A stretch of DNA of 46,623 bases from Paenarthrobacter nitroguajacolicus JCM 14115 (GTDB lineage Bacteria; Actinomycetota; Actinomycetes; Actinomycetales; Micrococcaceae), in the NCBI GenBank assembly GCA_001313365.1, contig BBFS01000032.1:1-46623 (forward strand), in the 5' to 3' direction. The notes under the pieces were generated by a model. The model was not told the DNA's origin and did no database searches. It worked only from the letters and a program-made list of their open reading frames with translations. This document shows, piece after piece, positions 8,362 to 18,855 of the stretch. The position numbers were made by a program, and so were the translations under genes. How positions within the stretch are numbered: position 1 is the stretch's first letter; each line of letters starts with the position of its first letter.

Positions 8362-8899
8362 CTAAAAGCCTAGTGCGTTCAGGCCTCTGGCTCGCGCTCC
8401 GGCCTTCTTGCCTGGACCGTGTTGGTGTTGCGGCCATTCTCCCGATGAGGGGCTCAGTACGGTACGGGATATGGGTGTGCAGGGCCAACACTGTTTCGGT
8501 CCTGATGACTCCCTTGGTACGGAGTACTGACCGCAAAGCTGACTGGAGGTTGTGTGTATCCGTTGCCACCACGCGGCACCAGAGATCGCCGCGGCCGGAG
8601 ATTTCATGGACCTCCAACACTTGGGGGGATCAGGCGCAAGGCGCCGATGACGCCGTCGAGTTCCCGGTGGGTGACTTCAATCGTGACGAAAGCGACGACG
8701 TCGTAGCCCACCTTTTCGAGGTCCACTTCCCGCCCAGCGGCTTGCAGCACACCTGAACGGAGAAGGCGCTTGACCCTGCTTTGGGCTGTATTGCGTGCTA
8801 TGCCCAGTTCGTCGCTTAACTCCGCGATCTGGATGCGGGGGGGTCTTTGATCAGTTCCAAGAGGATCTTCAGGTCCAGGGGGGGGTCAAGGGTGTTCAA
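8362..8899 (-). CDS. Lrp/AsnC-family transcriptional regulator
   Basis: Lrp-type regulator of about 165-175 aa. N-terminal helix-turn-helix after correction: 'LKILLELIKDPRIQIAEL' and 'ELGIARNTAQSRVKRLLRSG'. The C-terminal RAM domain is 'VGYDVVAFVTIEVTHRELD' with 'VLEVHEISGRGDLWCRVVAT' and 'LALHTHIPYRTEPLI'. The start is TTG 8899 with GGAG 8 nt before it. Runs of 8 (8878-8885) and 7 (about 8838) add a Pro and break the frame, and a further break lies near 8625. The stop is uncertain: as given, the frame runs straight into the DUF1761 protein, but a one-base shift gives a TAG at 8362. Its effector and targets are unknown; the adjacent DUF1761 gene is a candidate. Confidence 0.82.
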
Positions 8900-9073
8900 A
8901 TGGTCACTCCAGCTCACTTGGCTCGTACTACTTTGAGTGTTCTGCTCAATTCTTGCATTCTGATAGCCCTCAAAGATCAGTGCTACTGCATTCTATTGCC
9001 ATCACTACATAGCTGGGCTGCAATTCTCACAAGGAAACAAACAGTCCGGCCACCGAGTCCGAAGGCATGGAAA

Positions 9074-10315
9074 ATGACTGTCTTGAGCGAACTCCGCATG
9101 CGTCCGGTTACCGCCGAACGCTGGGGGGGATGGGATGCCTCCACCACTGCCAGGTTGGTCCTGGCCGGGGGGGTTGTAATCTTTACGCTGCTGGTCGGCG
9201 CCAACCTGGCTACGCCCTTGTACCCGTTGCTGCAAGCCAGGATCGGCATGTCTTCGCTCGGCGTGACGGTTGCGTTCTCCAGCTACGTTCTCGCACTCGT
9301 AGCCGTTCTCATGGTGGCGGGCCATTGGTCGGACCACATCGGGCGGAGGGCAGCGCTGGTGCTCGCTGTCCTCGTCGGTTTGGCGGGAGGCGTCATCTTC
9401 GCGAACGCGGACACTCTCATCACCTTGTCCCTGGGCCGGGCGCTGCAAGGCGTGGCGGTTGGGCTAGCCACGGGAGCCAGTTCCGCTGCACTGCGCGAAT
9501 TACTGCCCCAGCGGCCCGACTGGGCGTCCCGCTTTACGTTGCTTTCCTCTGCCGGCGGCGTGGCCGCGGGCCCTGCAATCGGTGGTCTCTTGTCGCTCCT
9601 GCCGGACCCGACGCGCACTCCGTACTATGTGCACTCCGCGGTGTTGGTAGCTGCCTCATTCCCTTGTGGCTGTTGAAAGCCAGGCCAGCCATCGCACCGG
9701 CGGAAGGACCGAAGCCACTGAAGGTCCTTGCCCCCCCGGAAACCGTCCATATCGCATGATGCGCGCGGAGCATTCTGGATGGCTTCGGCTACCGGGTTCC
9801 TGAGTTTCGCGGTGTTCGGCTTCTGCCTGTCCTTGGCGCCCGGGTATTTCGCCAGCGTTGTCCACGCCGATTCCAGGCCGCTGATCGGACTGCTTGCCGG
9901 CGTCACTTTGGGCGCTTCAGCTGAGCCAACTGCTGGGTGCACGCGGACGTTTCGTTGTCCCCGTGGCGCTTGCCGTACTGGGGGGTCTCGGTTGTTTTGG
10001 TGGGAGCCGCCGCAGCATGGTCCAGCCCCTGGTTGCTGGTGGCAGCAAGCATCACCGCCGGAGTGGGACAAGGGATTGCTTTTCGACAGGTATTCAACGA
10101 AGTGGCCGGGAAAGTGGAAGCCGCCCGCCACGCCCAGGTCATCAGCACCGTCTACGTCATCACTTATCTGGGGAGTGCTGTTCCGGTGATTGGGCTGGGG
10201 GCTGGCTGTCTCGGCGCTCGGCCTGCAGCCCGCCGTCGTGGGTTTCACTGCTTTGTGCGGCCTGGCTGCCTTGTCGCTTGCGGCGGTGTCCCTTCGAAGC
10301 GCCTTGCGTTCCTGA
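9074..10315 (+). CDS. MFS transporter
   Basis: Major facilitator superfamily permease, about 410 aa and about 12 helices. The N-terminal half is clear: 'VLAGGVVIFTLLVGANLATP', 'AFSSYVLALVAVLMVAGHWS', the loop 2-3 signature 'GHWSDHIGRRAALVLA', and 'ADTLITLSLGRALQGVAVGL'. The second half is scattered over three frames (for example 'GVSVVLVGAAAAWSSPWLLV' and 'AGVGQGIAFRQVFNEVAGKV') and ends with 'VSLRSALRS' at 10315. Frames change near 9660, 9745, 9910 and 10190. I start at ATG 9074 (MTVLSELRMRP); ATG 9098 is possible. It lies between two Lrp genes, one of which may regulate it. Substrate not predictable. Confidence 0.82.
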
Positions 10316-10325
10316 GCTGCTCCGT

Positions 10326-10839
10326 TTATTCGGGCAGCGGTCCCCGGTTGCCGGGAATGTGCTGGAACACCATGGTGGTTTCCGTGTGACCCACCACGGG
10401 ATCGGTGGCGAGGTTGTCCAGGAGCCAGTTGCGGAGGTCGTCCGTATTGGCGACGGCGATGTGCAGCAGGTAGTCCACTGAACCGGTGGTGTGGAAAGTG
10501 GAAATGACGGCCGGGAGTTTGGGAACCCGCGCCGTAAAGCGGTCGATTTGGTCACGGTCATGGGCGCGGAGGCGAACCGCAATGAGGGCCTGAACAGAAC
10601 GGCCGATGGCCGGCAGGCTCAAGATCGCTTCAAATCCCTCAATGATTCCCCCGTTCGGAGAGCGCCCTGGTGCGCATCAGGGCAGTGGAGGGGGGGGCGA
10701 TTCCTACAAGTTCAGCCAGCTGCTTGTTGGAGATACGGGCGTCGTCCACCAACGCGGCGAGGATTCGTTCGTCGATCGCGTCGAGCGGCTCTGCGCTGCC
10801 CGGGCTTGACCGAACATTCTTCGTGGGGGGGTTGCTCAC
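10326..10839 (-). CDS. Lrp/AsnC-family transcriptional regulator
   Basis: Second Lrp-type regulator, about 170 aa. The helix-turn-helix is 'IDERILAALVDDARISNKQL' followed by 'AELVGIAP(P)STALMRTRAL', and the RAM domain is 'AIGRSVQALIAVRLRAHDRD' to 'FHTTGSVDYLLHIAVANTDD'. The G-x-x-D-Y motif (GSVDY) is in the usual ligand/oligomer loop. An 8-base run adds a Pro in the recognition helix, and a G5 run near 10648 breaks the frame; four Gs give 'LSERGIIEGFEAI'. GTG start with a strong RBS, AGGAGG, at 10845-10850. It converges with the MFS gene and follows the TMEM175-like gene on the same strand. Confidence 0.9.
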
Positions 10840-10885
10840 GGATCCTCCTGAAATTGCCTTTTGTCCATCCTAATCCGTGAAATCT

Positions 10886-11539
10886 TCAGGTGACTATCGT
10901 TTGGCGGGGGGCGTCGGCGGGCCCATCTCCGATCAAGCCGTTGGAGAGGCTCACTAAGCAGCATCACCAGCAGCGGCCAGTTTCCTGCGCCCGGAATGAC
11001 AAGGGCCAAAACAAGCGCCAACAGGAAAAGTCCGGAAACGATGCCGCTCGCTCGAATTCCTGACACCGCATCAGCGTCATCCATGGTGTGGAGATCGGGG
11101 GTGGGTACGCAAATAGCACGGGCCAGAAGGAGCATGAGGCTGGTGGCGAACAGGGTTCCAATGTAGACAAGGGCTGCGCCCAGTCAGACTGCATCTGGGT
11201 GGACAGTGATGTGGCCACGGGCATCACCACAATAGTGAACATCCATGCCACCGTCAGCCACAACAAGCCCGGGTCCACGCGCTTGACGCTGCGGAACAGC
11301 TTGTGGTGGTGCACCCAAAAAACGGCAATCAGGATGAAGCTTAGGACAAACCCGAGCAGGGCGTACTGTTCTTCCGCCAACCACTCGGCCGTTGTGCCAT
11401 CGTGGTCCGCCAGTTCACCCACACTCTCCATGAGGGGGGGCAGGATCAACAACGTTAAAGCAATCGCCACCACGGCATCCGTAAACGCCTGCAAACGCTC
11501 CGGCGACGACAGTTCCCGGCTTTTCGTGACCTGTGTCAT
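10886..11539 (-). CDS. TMEM175-like (DUF1211) integral membrane protein
   Basis: Predicted six-helix potassium-channel-like protein of the TMEM175 family, about 215 aa. The hallmark is in helix 1: 'ERLQAFTDAVVAIALTLLIL' (R-x-x-x-F-[ST]-D pattern). Later helices include 'EEQYALLGFVLSFILIAVFW' with 'VHHHKLF', a typical DUF1211 element, and 'GLLWLTVAWMFTIVVMPVAT'. The frame breaks near 11180 (continuing as 'MLLLARAI') and at the G6 run near 10905, after which the sequence stops at 10886. The start ATG 11539 has TACAAT 7 nt upstream and looks leaderless. Bacterial homologues conduct K+, but this one is known only by similarity. Confidence 0.82.
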
Positions 11540-11546
11540 GCCTCCG

Positions 11547-11552
11547 ATTGTA
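11547..11552 (-). promoter_or_regulatory. Putative -10 box (TACAAT) for leaderless TMEM175-like mRNA
   Basis: On the minus strand TACAAT, close to the TATAAT consensus, is followed by 7 nt and then the ATG at 11539. Confidence 0.6.
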
Positions 11553-11573
11553 GGGGGGGCAGCCCGGCTGAAA

Positions 11574-12814
11574 TCAGCGGGAGTTTAGCCGTGGGCGGTG
11601 CACTATCAAGGTGACTGCCGCCGTCGTACATGACAGTGCGATGACGCTCAACGCCAAAGCCGGCCACCCAAACGCCTGAAAGGCAAGCCCGCCGGCCCAA
11701 CCGATGACGCTGGAACCCAGGTAGTAGGACAGGTTGTACAGGGACGCTGCCTGCGCTCGGCCCGTGGTGGCAATAGCTCCCGTCCATCCGGACCCAACGC
11801 TATGGGCTGCGAAGAAGCCGCCAGTGAAGATCACCAGGCCGGCAAGGGTGGCTGCGAGGTTCTCCACCAACGTCATTGCCAAACCTGCCGACATGATGGC
11901 AATACCTGCCACCAGGACGTTCCGCCGACCGAACCTGGTGGTCAGCCCCCCCGCGGCCCATCGTGAGCTGATGGTCCCGGATAGGTACGCAAGGAAAATA
12001 AGGCTGACCACGGTCGCAGGAAGCCCAAAAGGTTCGGCATGCAATCGGAATCCGAGGTAGTTGTAAACGGCAACAAAGCCACCCATGAGCAGGAAGGCCT
12101 GCAGGTACAGCGACACCAACTTGGGATTACTCGAATGCCGGCCGAGGGTTCGCAGGGCGCCGCGAAATCCCATGGGCGGGGGCGGGACTGAACCGGCGTT
12201 GCTTCGGAACAAGAACCAGGAACAAGACTGCTGAAACGGTGGCCAGCAGGGAAACAGCCAGCGCCGCGGCGCGCCACCCCCCAAAGTTCTCCAACAGGTC
12301 CGGCGACCAATCGCCCGGCCAAACCACCCAAGGTAGTTCCGGCAACGTAGGTTCCCGCGGCGAGGGCGGTATGGATTTTAGTAACTTCCTCATTGAGGTA
12401 GGCGATGGCGATGGCCGGGATTCCGCCCAGGGCCATACCTTCCAGAGTTCGGAGCCCCCCAACAGCCAGGGCACTGTGGGTGCCAGAGGCACCAGCAACC
12501 CCCCCAAGAGCGTGGCGACGGCGATGCCGATGGCCATGCGCGGACCCGGCCAATCCTGTCGGCCACAAAGGACCACGCAGCACAGTGACTGCCAAGCCCA
12601 CAGTGGCGAGGGAAATGCTCAAGGCCGCTTCGGCCGCCGTGATCCGGAGGTCCGCGGCCATGAGTGGAAGTACGGCCTGCGTGGAGTACAACTGCGCGAA
12701 GGTCGCAACCCCCCCGGCAAGCGCCAAAGCGGCCAGGACGCGACTATAACCGCGGGAACCTTTGACGTGTCCCTCCCAGGAGTCGGTGCTGGGCTTGGAG
12801 GTTGCTTTGCTCAC
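11574..12814 (-). CDS. MFS transporter, efflux type
   Basis: Twelve-helix MFS permease of about 410 aa. The opening 'VATFAQLYSTQAVLPLMAAD' with 'AALSISLATVGLAVTVL' is the pattern of YnfM/YgaY-type efflux permeases. Further blocks are 'LEGMALGGIPAIAIAYLNEE', 'HTALAAGTYVAGTTLGGLAG', 'GWRAAALAVSLLATVSAVLF', and in the second half 'FGRRNVLVAGIAIMSAGLAM'. The frame changes near 12565, 12295 and 12170. GTG start at 12814 with TAATCT 6 nt upstream (leaderless). It is divergent from a LysR gene across 99 bp containing a palindrome, so it is probably that regulator's target. Confidence 0.87.
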
Positions 12815-12820
12815 CGAGCC

Positions 12821-12826
12821 AGATTA
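12821..12826 (-). promoter_or_regulatory. Putative -10 box (TAATCT) for leaderless MFS mRNA
   Basis: Minus-strand TAATCT is followed by 6 nt and then the GTG start of the MFS gene. Confidence 0.55.
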
Positions 12827-12849
12827 GGCTGGGTGGACACCATGTTCCA

Positions 12850-12885
12850 ATGCATAGGTCACTTAGGATTGATGCAATAGTGCAT
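12850..12885. promoter_or_regulatory. Probable LysR operator in divergent region
   Basis: ATGCA-ATAG-TGCAT (12872-12885) is a perfect 5+5 bp palindrome. Another ATGCAT lies at 12850-12855, about two helical turns away. The position, between a LysR gene and the divergent permease gene, is where LysR proteins normally bind; binding itself is inferred. Confidence 0.55.
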
Positions 12886-12913
12886 GAATTGATCCTGCCA
12901 ATAATGGAGCTTT

Positions 12914-13895
12914 ATGGAACCCGATCACCAACAGCTCGTTCAACTGCTCCCTCTGCTGCCTGTCTTGGCGGAACTCGGCCGGACGGAACACATGACCGAA
13001 ACAGCCGAGATCCTCGGCGTTCCACAGTCGACAGTGAGCAGGGCCGTTGCACGGGCCAGCGCCATCGTGGGGATGGACCTGCTGATCCGCGAGGGTCGTG
13101 GCATTCGCCTGACACCGGCCGCGCGGACGCTGCTGCCCTACATCGAGGCAGCGCTGGAGGACTTCCAAGCCGGGCTGGACAGGGTGCGGCACGAATCTGA
13201 CGTTGTGAGGGGGGGCAGGATCGGGGTTTCGTTCCAACACACCTTCGGTGAAGCCACCCTTCCCTTGCTCATCAGCGCCTTCCGCGCACACCACCCGCAC
13301 ACTGTGTTCGAACTCTGGCAGTCCACGCGACGATTGCCTGAGGCAGCTGGCTAACGGGGGACATGGATTTCGCGTTGACGGCACCCATCGCGCCGGAGGG
13401 GGGGCGGGGGGGTATTCGTGCTCTGCCCTTGTACCGCGAGCCATTGCGCGCGGTGCTGCACTACCGGCACCCTCTGGCCGGAAAGTCCAGCGTCCGCCTC
13501 TCCGAACTCCGGCACGAACCGTACATCACCCTCCGGAGGGGGTGGGCCTTCGGGCGTTGGGCGAAGCGCTCCTGCGCGAAGCCGGATTCAGGCCGCGGAT
13601 TGCTTTTGAAGTCCAGGAGTCCACCTCTGCCCGTGGATTGGTCTCGGCCGGGCTGGGCTTTAGCATCCTGCCGCCAGCGGGACCCGGTTCAGGGACCGGC
13701 CAGTTCCTTCCTGAGGCCGAACTTGGGCTCGTTGAAGTGGCTATCGAATCGGACCTGGCATTCCGGCAGATCGGTATCGCCTGGAGGGAGCGGAGTTTCG
13801 AACCGGACGCCGTCAGGCTGTTCCGGGAACTCGTGGTCACCGAGGGCGGCGACTTGCTCGCCGAACTTGTCAGAGCCCGTTCAGGAACTCCCTGA
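12914..13895 (+). CDS. LysR-family transcriptional regulator
   Basis: LTTR of about 325 aa. The N-terminal helix-turn-helix is 'LPVLAELGRTEHMTETAEIL' and 'GVPQSTVSRAVARASAIVGM', then 'LLIREGRGIRLTPAARTLLP'. The co-inducer domain follows: 'GRIGVSFQHTFGEATLPLLI', 'DFALTAPIAP', 'LYREPLRAVLHYRHPLAG' and 'STSARGLVSAGLGFSILP' (the LTTR G-x-G-(I/F)-x-x-L-P segment). Breaks fall near 13350 (after which the line resumes with 'MDFALT'), 13400 and 13535. The start is ATG 12914 with GGAG 5 nt upstream. It is divergent from the MFS gene and its 3' end overlaps that of the nitronate monooxygenase gene. Confidence 0.92.
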
Positions 13896-14913
13896 CCACG
13901 TCCTTCGCAGATCCCTCCCTGGCCTGCTGCCAGCCGGTCCCTGCCCACAGGTTGAGGCGATGGGGGGGATCACCTGCCGCGGATGATGCAGCCGGACGGG
14001 GCTGGTGAGGTGGTGGATGGCCGGATAACCCTCCGGCGCGTCCAGATGGTCGCGGACGAATTCATTGACCAGCGAACGTGCCCAGCGCCCCGTGAATGCC
14101 CGGGTCATTGCTGTCCCCCCCGTGAAGGCAGGGTCACCCAGCGCGTCCTTGTGCGGTTTCCGTGCACCGCTCTCTTCAGTCCGAACCAGGCGGTCCCGAC
14201 TTGCGCTGCTACCGCGCCAGCGGCCAGCACGTCGCGCAGCACTGCGGTATTCATGATGGCTCCGGCAGCGATGAGGGGGGGAAGTCCGACGGCGGCACGC
14301 ACCTGGGCCACCAGTTCCGCCGTCGTACGGGCTGCTGGTCCCTGCGGGCCGGGCAGGAAGGCTGCCGTGTGTCCGCCCGCGGAGCTGTGCTGCACTGCGA
14401 TGGCATCGGGGGGGCCCTCTTCTGCAGCCGCAAGAGCCTCGTCCACACTGGTAACACTGGAAATGACCCTGGTGCCTGCTTTTTGCAGGGCCTGGACCAC
14501 CGGCTTTCCCGGCAGGCCGAAAGCGAAGCTCACGAACTCCACGGGGGGGTCGGCCAGCAGGGCATCGATCTTGTCCTGCCAGGCGTCGTCGTCATCGAGC
14601 CGGAGGGGAGGTAGCGTCACGCCGTAACGGGCCGCTTCGGGTTCCAGTTCCGCCCGGTATGCCTCAAGTTCCGCCCGTGCTTCAGGGCCGGGCGGGAGCT
14701 GGCTTGGGTCCGGTACGAACACGTTCATGCCAAACGGAATATTGAGTTCCCGCGTGGCAGCAATTTCAGCCGTCATGGCTTCGGAGCTCTTGTAGCCGGC
14801 AGCGATGAAACCCAGTCCACCACCCTCATGAACTGCTTTCACCAACGCGGCGTGGACGTTCCCCCGGCCATGGGAGCTGCAACAAACGGTGTACCAAACA
14901 GGGATTCAGGCAT
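13870..14913 (-). CDS. Nitronate monooxygenase-type flavoprotein (NPD family)
   Basis: FMN-dependent 2-nitropropane dioxygenase-like enzyme, about 345 aa; the family oxidises alkyl nitronates, here possibly propionate-3-nitronate. TIM-barrel motifs are visible: 'FGTPFVAAPMAGGTSTPALV' (after correction), 'GGGLGFIAAGYKS' (FMN phosphate loop), 'NIPFGMNVF', 'AIAVQHSSAGGHTAAF' with the catalytic-region His, and 'PPLIAAGAIMNTAVLRDVLA' with 'AAQVGTAWF'. The C-terminus 'RLNLWAGTGWQQA' is in another frame and stops at 13870. Breaks lie near 14855, 14110 and 13975. The start is ATG 14913 with GGAGGAG 8-14 nt upstream. Convergent with the LysR gene, overlapping it by 26 bp. Confidence 0.9.
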
Positions 14914-14942
14914 GTGCGGTTTCTCCTCCGGACGCTCCAAGC

Positions 14943-14948
14943 TAGTCT
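14943..14948 (+). promoter_or_regulatory. Putative -10 box (TAGTCT) for leaderless kinase mRNA
   Basis: TAGTCT ends 6 nt before the GTG at 14955; no RBS is present. Confidence 0.5.
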
Positions 14949-14954
14949 TTCACG

Positions 14955-15894
14955 GTGAACAATCCTGACTCTGCCACGCATTCCCACGCCGCCCAGGAAG
15001 CCGTGAGCGGCACTGTCATCGGCCTCGACATCGGCGGCACGAAAACCCGCGGCGTGCGGTTCCACAACGGATCGCCGGTCCGGGATGAGAGCGCAGGCAG
15101 CTCCAACGTCCAAAATGTTAGCCGGGACGTGGCCGCAGCGAACCTCGCTGAGTTGTTCGGGAAAATCGGTGGGGGCCACATTGACCAGGTGTACGCCGGT
15201 GCAGGGGGGGATCGATACGGACGAAGACGCCCAGGCGCTCGCCGACCTCATCGCACCGCACGCCCCAGGTGCCCGCATCACGGTGGTTCACGATTCACGG
15301 CTGTTGCTGGCGGCTGGGGGAGCGGGCACGGGCGTCGCGGTCATTGCCGGGACCGGCTCGGCCGCGTGGGGAAAGAACGACGCCGGCGAGGAAGCCCGGG
15401 CAGGTGGCTGGGGCTATCTCCTGGGCGACGAAGGAAGCGGCTACTGGCTGGGGCGCGAGGCCGTTCGGCACAGCCTGCGCCGGATGAACCAGGGCCTGGA
15501 GCCTGACCGGCTCAGCCGTGCACTGTTGGACTCCGTCGGTGTGGAGGAACCCGGCAAGCTGATCGCACTGTTCCACTCCCCCCCGGACACCGGCCGCCGC
15601 TACTGGGCGCAGCAGGCCCGGTTGGTAGTGGAAGCCGCCGACGCCGGTGACGACATAAGTCGGGCACTAGTGGAGCAAGCAGGCCGCGACTTGGCTGAAC
15701 TCGCCGAACAGGCCGTCCGTCAATTGGGCCTGGACGGTCCAGTGATCCTCGGCAGCGGACTTGGCATGAACGTCCCGCGGCTCCAGGAAGCGTTCAAGGC
15801 CAGGCTGGCCCAAAACGGCATTACTGATGTGCGCATTCTTCAACAGGATCCCGTGTTCGGCGTCCCGCGGCTCGTAGCGGAGCAGCGGGACTAG
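14955..15894 (+). CDS. BadF/BadG/BcrA/BcrD-type ATPase, likely N-acetylglucosamine kinase
   Basis: Sugar kinase of the actin/hexokinase fold, about 310 aa. The phosphate-1 loop is 'VIGLDIGGTKTRGVRF' near residue 22, the connect/phosphate-2 region 'VVHDSRLLLAAGGAGTGVAV' with 'IAGTGSAAWG', then 'AGGWGYLLGDEGSGYWLG', which is typical of N-acetylglucosamine kinase-like BadF proteins, and the adenosine loop 'PVILGSGLG'. A 7-G run near 15205 breaks the frame (correct reading 'VYAGAGGIDTDEDAQALADL'), and a 7-C run doubles a Pro in 'HSPPDTG'. GTG start, leaderless. It is close to the GH35 gene, so a role in amino-sugar or glycan use is plausible but not shown. Confidence 0.87.
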
Positions 15895-15905
15895 CCGTAC
15901 AAAAC

Positions 15906-16956
15906 TTAGCCGCGGGTTCGTGGCCGTAGCTTGACGCCCGGGAGCGGCGGGGGGGCGGGAATACGGCCAGCCTCCGGTCCTGCATCAGGACCATGCCTGG
16001 GGGGGACGAAGCCGAAGCGTGAGCTGGCGGCAGCGTCGTCGTCGAGCGATCCTTCGGCTTCCCACTCCTCACGGGCCTTTTCCACTTCCTCATGCGTCCT
16101 GCCCACGAAGTTCCACCACATGAGCAGGTCTTCGCCGAACGGTTCGCCGCCGAGGAGCATGAAGCGGGTGTTCGGCTGCGCCTGGACGGCAAGGCTGGAC
16201 CTGCCGGCCCCCCAAGTAGGCCAGGGGGGGACCAGCCTCGATGTCCTGGCCATCGATCACGACGTGGCCATCCAGGACCAGTACGGCGTGCTCAAAATCG
16301 GGCCGCAAGGGCAATTCGAGGGACCCCGTGCCCGTGATGTCGGCTCCAACAATCGGCTGAACATCGTGGCGGGGGGGAGCGCTGTCCGGCAAATTCGCCC
16401 ACCATCACGGTGGCTGTAAAGCCTTCGCCCACCGCTACCGGCAGGTCCCTCACCTGTTCAAATGACGGCGCACGGTGCCTGTGCTCGTCCGGAAGGGCAA
16501 CCCACAGCTGGAGTCCTCGGGACATCGGAATTTCTTCCACCAGTGGACTGGACCCGGTCCCGGTAGTGGCCGGAAGGACGGAGAACTCGGAATGGGAGAT
16601 GCCATGGCCTGCCGTCATGATGTTCAGCTCGCCGGGCCGGACCACTACATCGCTGCCTACGCTGTCGCGGTGCCGTACGGCGCTTCCAGGGGGGGCCATG
16701 TGACAGTTTGAAGTCCGCAGTGTGGGTGGGGGGGGAGTACGCTCATGGCCACCCGGTCGGGACCGAAACTGTCCAGGAAACACCAGGCACCCACAGTCGG
16801 CAGTCCCCCCCGCTGGGGCAGCGTCCTCATGACGTTCATGGCGCGCACGCCGCCCAAAGGAACTCGCGCTCGGGCCACAACTGAACGCAGGGACCTTGAC
16901 CTTCCGGCACCGCGGGGCAGACTTCCTCTGCGGGGGGAAGTATCAAGATTGGTCAT
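15906..16956 (-). CDS. Pirin family protein
   Basis: Cupin-fold pirin of about 345 aa, a metal-binding protein; some members are quercetin dioxygenases. The N-terminal cupin carries 'FLDSFGPD', the metal site 'PHPHCGLQTVTW' and 'IMTAGHGISHSEFS' (His-His-His-Glu set). Then come 'LQLWVALPDEHRHRAPSFEQ' and the C-terminal 'LLGGEPFGEDLLMWWNFVGR' with 'THEEVEKAREEW', the classic pirin ending. Frames switch near 16725, 16375 and 16215. Start ATG 16956; stop TAA 15906. It is divergent from the beta-galactosidase gene, 50 bp apart, and converges with the BadF gene. Confidence 0.9.
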
Positions 16957-16993
16957 GCGATCATCACCTGTGCATAAATGTTGGAAATTGAGC

Positions 16994-16999
16994 TAATCT
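16994..16999 (+). promoter_or_regulatory. Putative -10 box (TAATCT) for leaderless GH35 mRNA
   Basis: TAATCT ends 7 nt before the GTG at 17007; no RBS is visible. Confidence 0.55.
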
Positions 17000-17006
17000 G
17001 TTCCAC

Positions 17007-18826
17007 GTGAACAACGCCCTCCTGAGCTACCGAGACGCAGTCCTTTACCGTTCGGGTGAACCGTATCGCATCCTCGCCGGAGCCATCCACTACTTCCGTG
17101 TACACCCGGACCTGTGGCAGGACCGGCTGCGTCGACTTAAAGCGATGGGCGCTAACACGGTGGACACATATGTTGCCTGGAACTTCCACCAGCCTACGCG
17201 CGATGAGGGGGGGCCGGACTTCAGTGGTTGGCGGGACTTGGGCCACTTCATTGACCTGGCGGCCGAGGAGGGGGGGCTCGACGTCATTGTCCGCCCTGGC
17301 CCGTATATCTGCGCCGAGTGGGACAACGGTGGCTTCCCCGCCTGGCTAACCGGCATTCCCGGCATCGGCCTGCGCTGCATGGACCCGGAATTCACGGGTG
17401 CCATCGAGGAATGGTTCGATCAGCTCCTCCCGATCATCGCCTCACGGCAGGCGTCAGCGGGCGGTCCTGTGGTGGCCGTTCAGATTGAAAACGAATACGG
17501 CAGCTACGGCGACGACCACGAATACATCCGCTGGAACCGACGCGTCCTGGAGGATCGCGGCATCACTGAACTCCTGTTCACGGCCGACGGCGGCACGGAC
17601 TATTTCCTCGACGGCGGTTCCATCGAAGGAACCTGGGCGACCGCAACGCTGGGAAGCGGGGGGGCGACGAAGCGGTGGCCACATGGCAGCGACGCCGGCC
17701 CGGCGAGCCGTTCTTCAACGTTGAGTTCTGGGGGGCGGCTGGTTCGACCACTGGGGGGGCGAACACCATCACCGCCGGGACGCCGAGGACGCCGCGTTGG
17801 AAGCACGCAAGATGCTCGATCTCGGTGGCTCACTCTGCGCCTATATGGCCCACGGCGGGACTAACTTCGGCCTCACCTCCGGCAGCAATCACGATGGCAC
17901 CATGCTGCAGCCGACGGTTACCAGCTACGACTCAGACGCGCCCATCGCAGAGAACGGGGCCCTGACGCCCAAGTTCCATGCTTTCCGCAGGGAGTTCTTC
18001 CGGGCACAGGGCATAGAGAAGCTACCCGACCTCCCCCCCAGGAGTTGTTGGCTGACGCACCGGTACTTCCGGCGCAGTCCCTGCCTTTGACCGCGGGCCC
18101 GGACCTGCTGGAGCTTGTGCGGGAAGCCGGCAAACCTGTCAGCAGCGTGCGGCCACTTAGCTTCGAGCAGCTGGGACTCGACGCGGGCATGATCCTCTAC
18201 GCCGCCGAAGCCATCCTTCCTGGCCGTCCGGACGCTCCCTCGGAGAGCCGGGTGAAGATCACTGGCCTGAATGACCGTGCCTACGTGTGGGTGGACGGCA
18301 CTTTTGCTGGTGTCCTGGACGACGTCAACGGTTCCGAGGGGGGGTTGCCCGTCAGCGGCACGGGCATCCCCGCCAAGCTTGAGATCCTGGTGGAGAACCT
18401 CGGCCGCATCAACTACGGACCACTGACGGGTCATGGGAAGGGAATTCTGGGCGGCGTCCTCGTCAACCAGCGCTACACCTTCCACTGGACGCAGACACCT
18501 GTTGCCCTCGCAGACTGGACGCAGCAAGACCTTGAGGGGGGGTTGGCAGGCGTTGACTTCGAGGTCCGGGAACCGGCCGACACTTACATTGCCTTGCCCG
18601 ACTCGGGGGGGAAGGGCTTCGTCTGGCTCAATGGCTTCCTCCTGGCAGGTACTGGGATAAGGGCCCACAGGTGACGCTCTACGCACCGGCTCCTTTGCTT
18701 AAAACCGGCCGAAACAGCATCAAGGTGCTGGAACTCGGGAAACCAGGGACCGTCGTCGAACTTCGCGAAGCGCCTGACTTGGGTCCGGAAGAAGCAGGTC
18801 CGATCTCGGCGGCCGAGCTTCCGTAG
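17007..18826 (+). CDS. Beta-galactosidase, glycoside hydrolase family 35
   Basis: Retaining beta-galactosidase of about 605 aa, with no signal peptide, so cytosolic. GH35 catalytic TIM barrel: 'ILAGAIHYFRVHPDLWQDRL' (residues about 21-40), 'MGANTVDTYVAWNFHQP', 'RPGPYICAEWDNGGFPAWL' (GH35 signature), acid/base Glu in 'VAVQIENEYGSYGDD', and the nucleophile Glu in 'FFNVEFWGGWFDHWGG' once the frame is corrected. 'MAHGGTNFGLTSGSNHDG' is also diagnostic. The C-terminal jelly-roll domains include 'NLGRINYGPLTGHGKGILGG'. Frames shift near 17660, 17740-17760, 18040 and 18645, where 'LLGRYWDKGPQ' is broken. GTG start, leaderless. Confidence 0.95.
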
Positions 18827-18843
18827 AGTCCGGCCCGAGGATT

Positions 18844-18849
18844 TATGCT
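18844..18849 (+). promoter_or_regulatory. Putative -10 box (TATGCT) for leaderless Nudix mRNA
   Basis: TATGCT ends 6 nt before the ATG at 18856; no RBS. Confidence 0.55.
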
Positions 18850-18855
18850 GACTCC

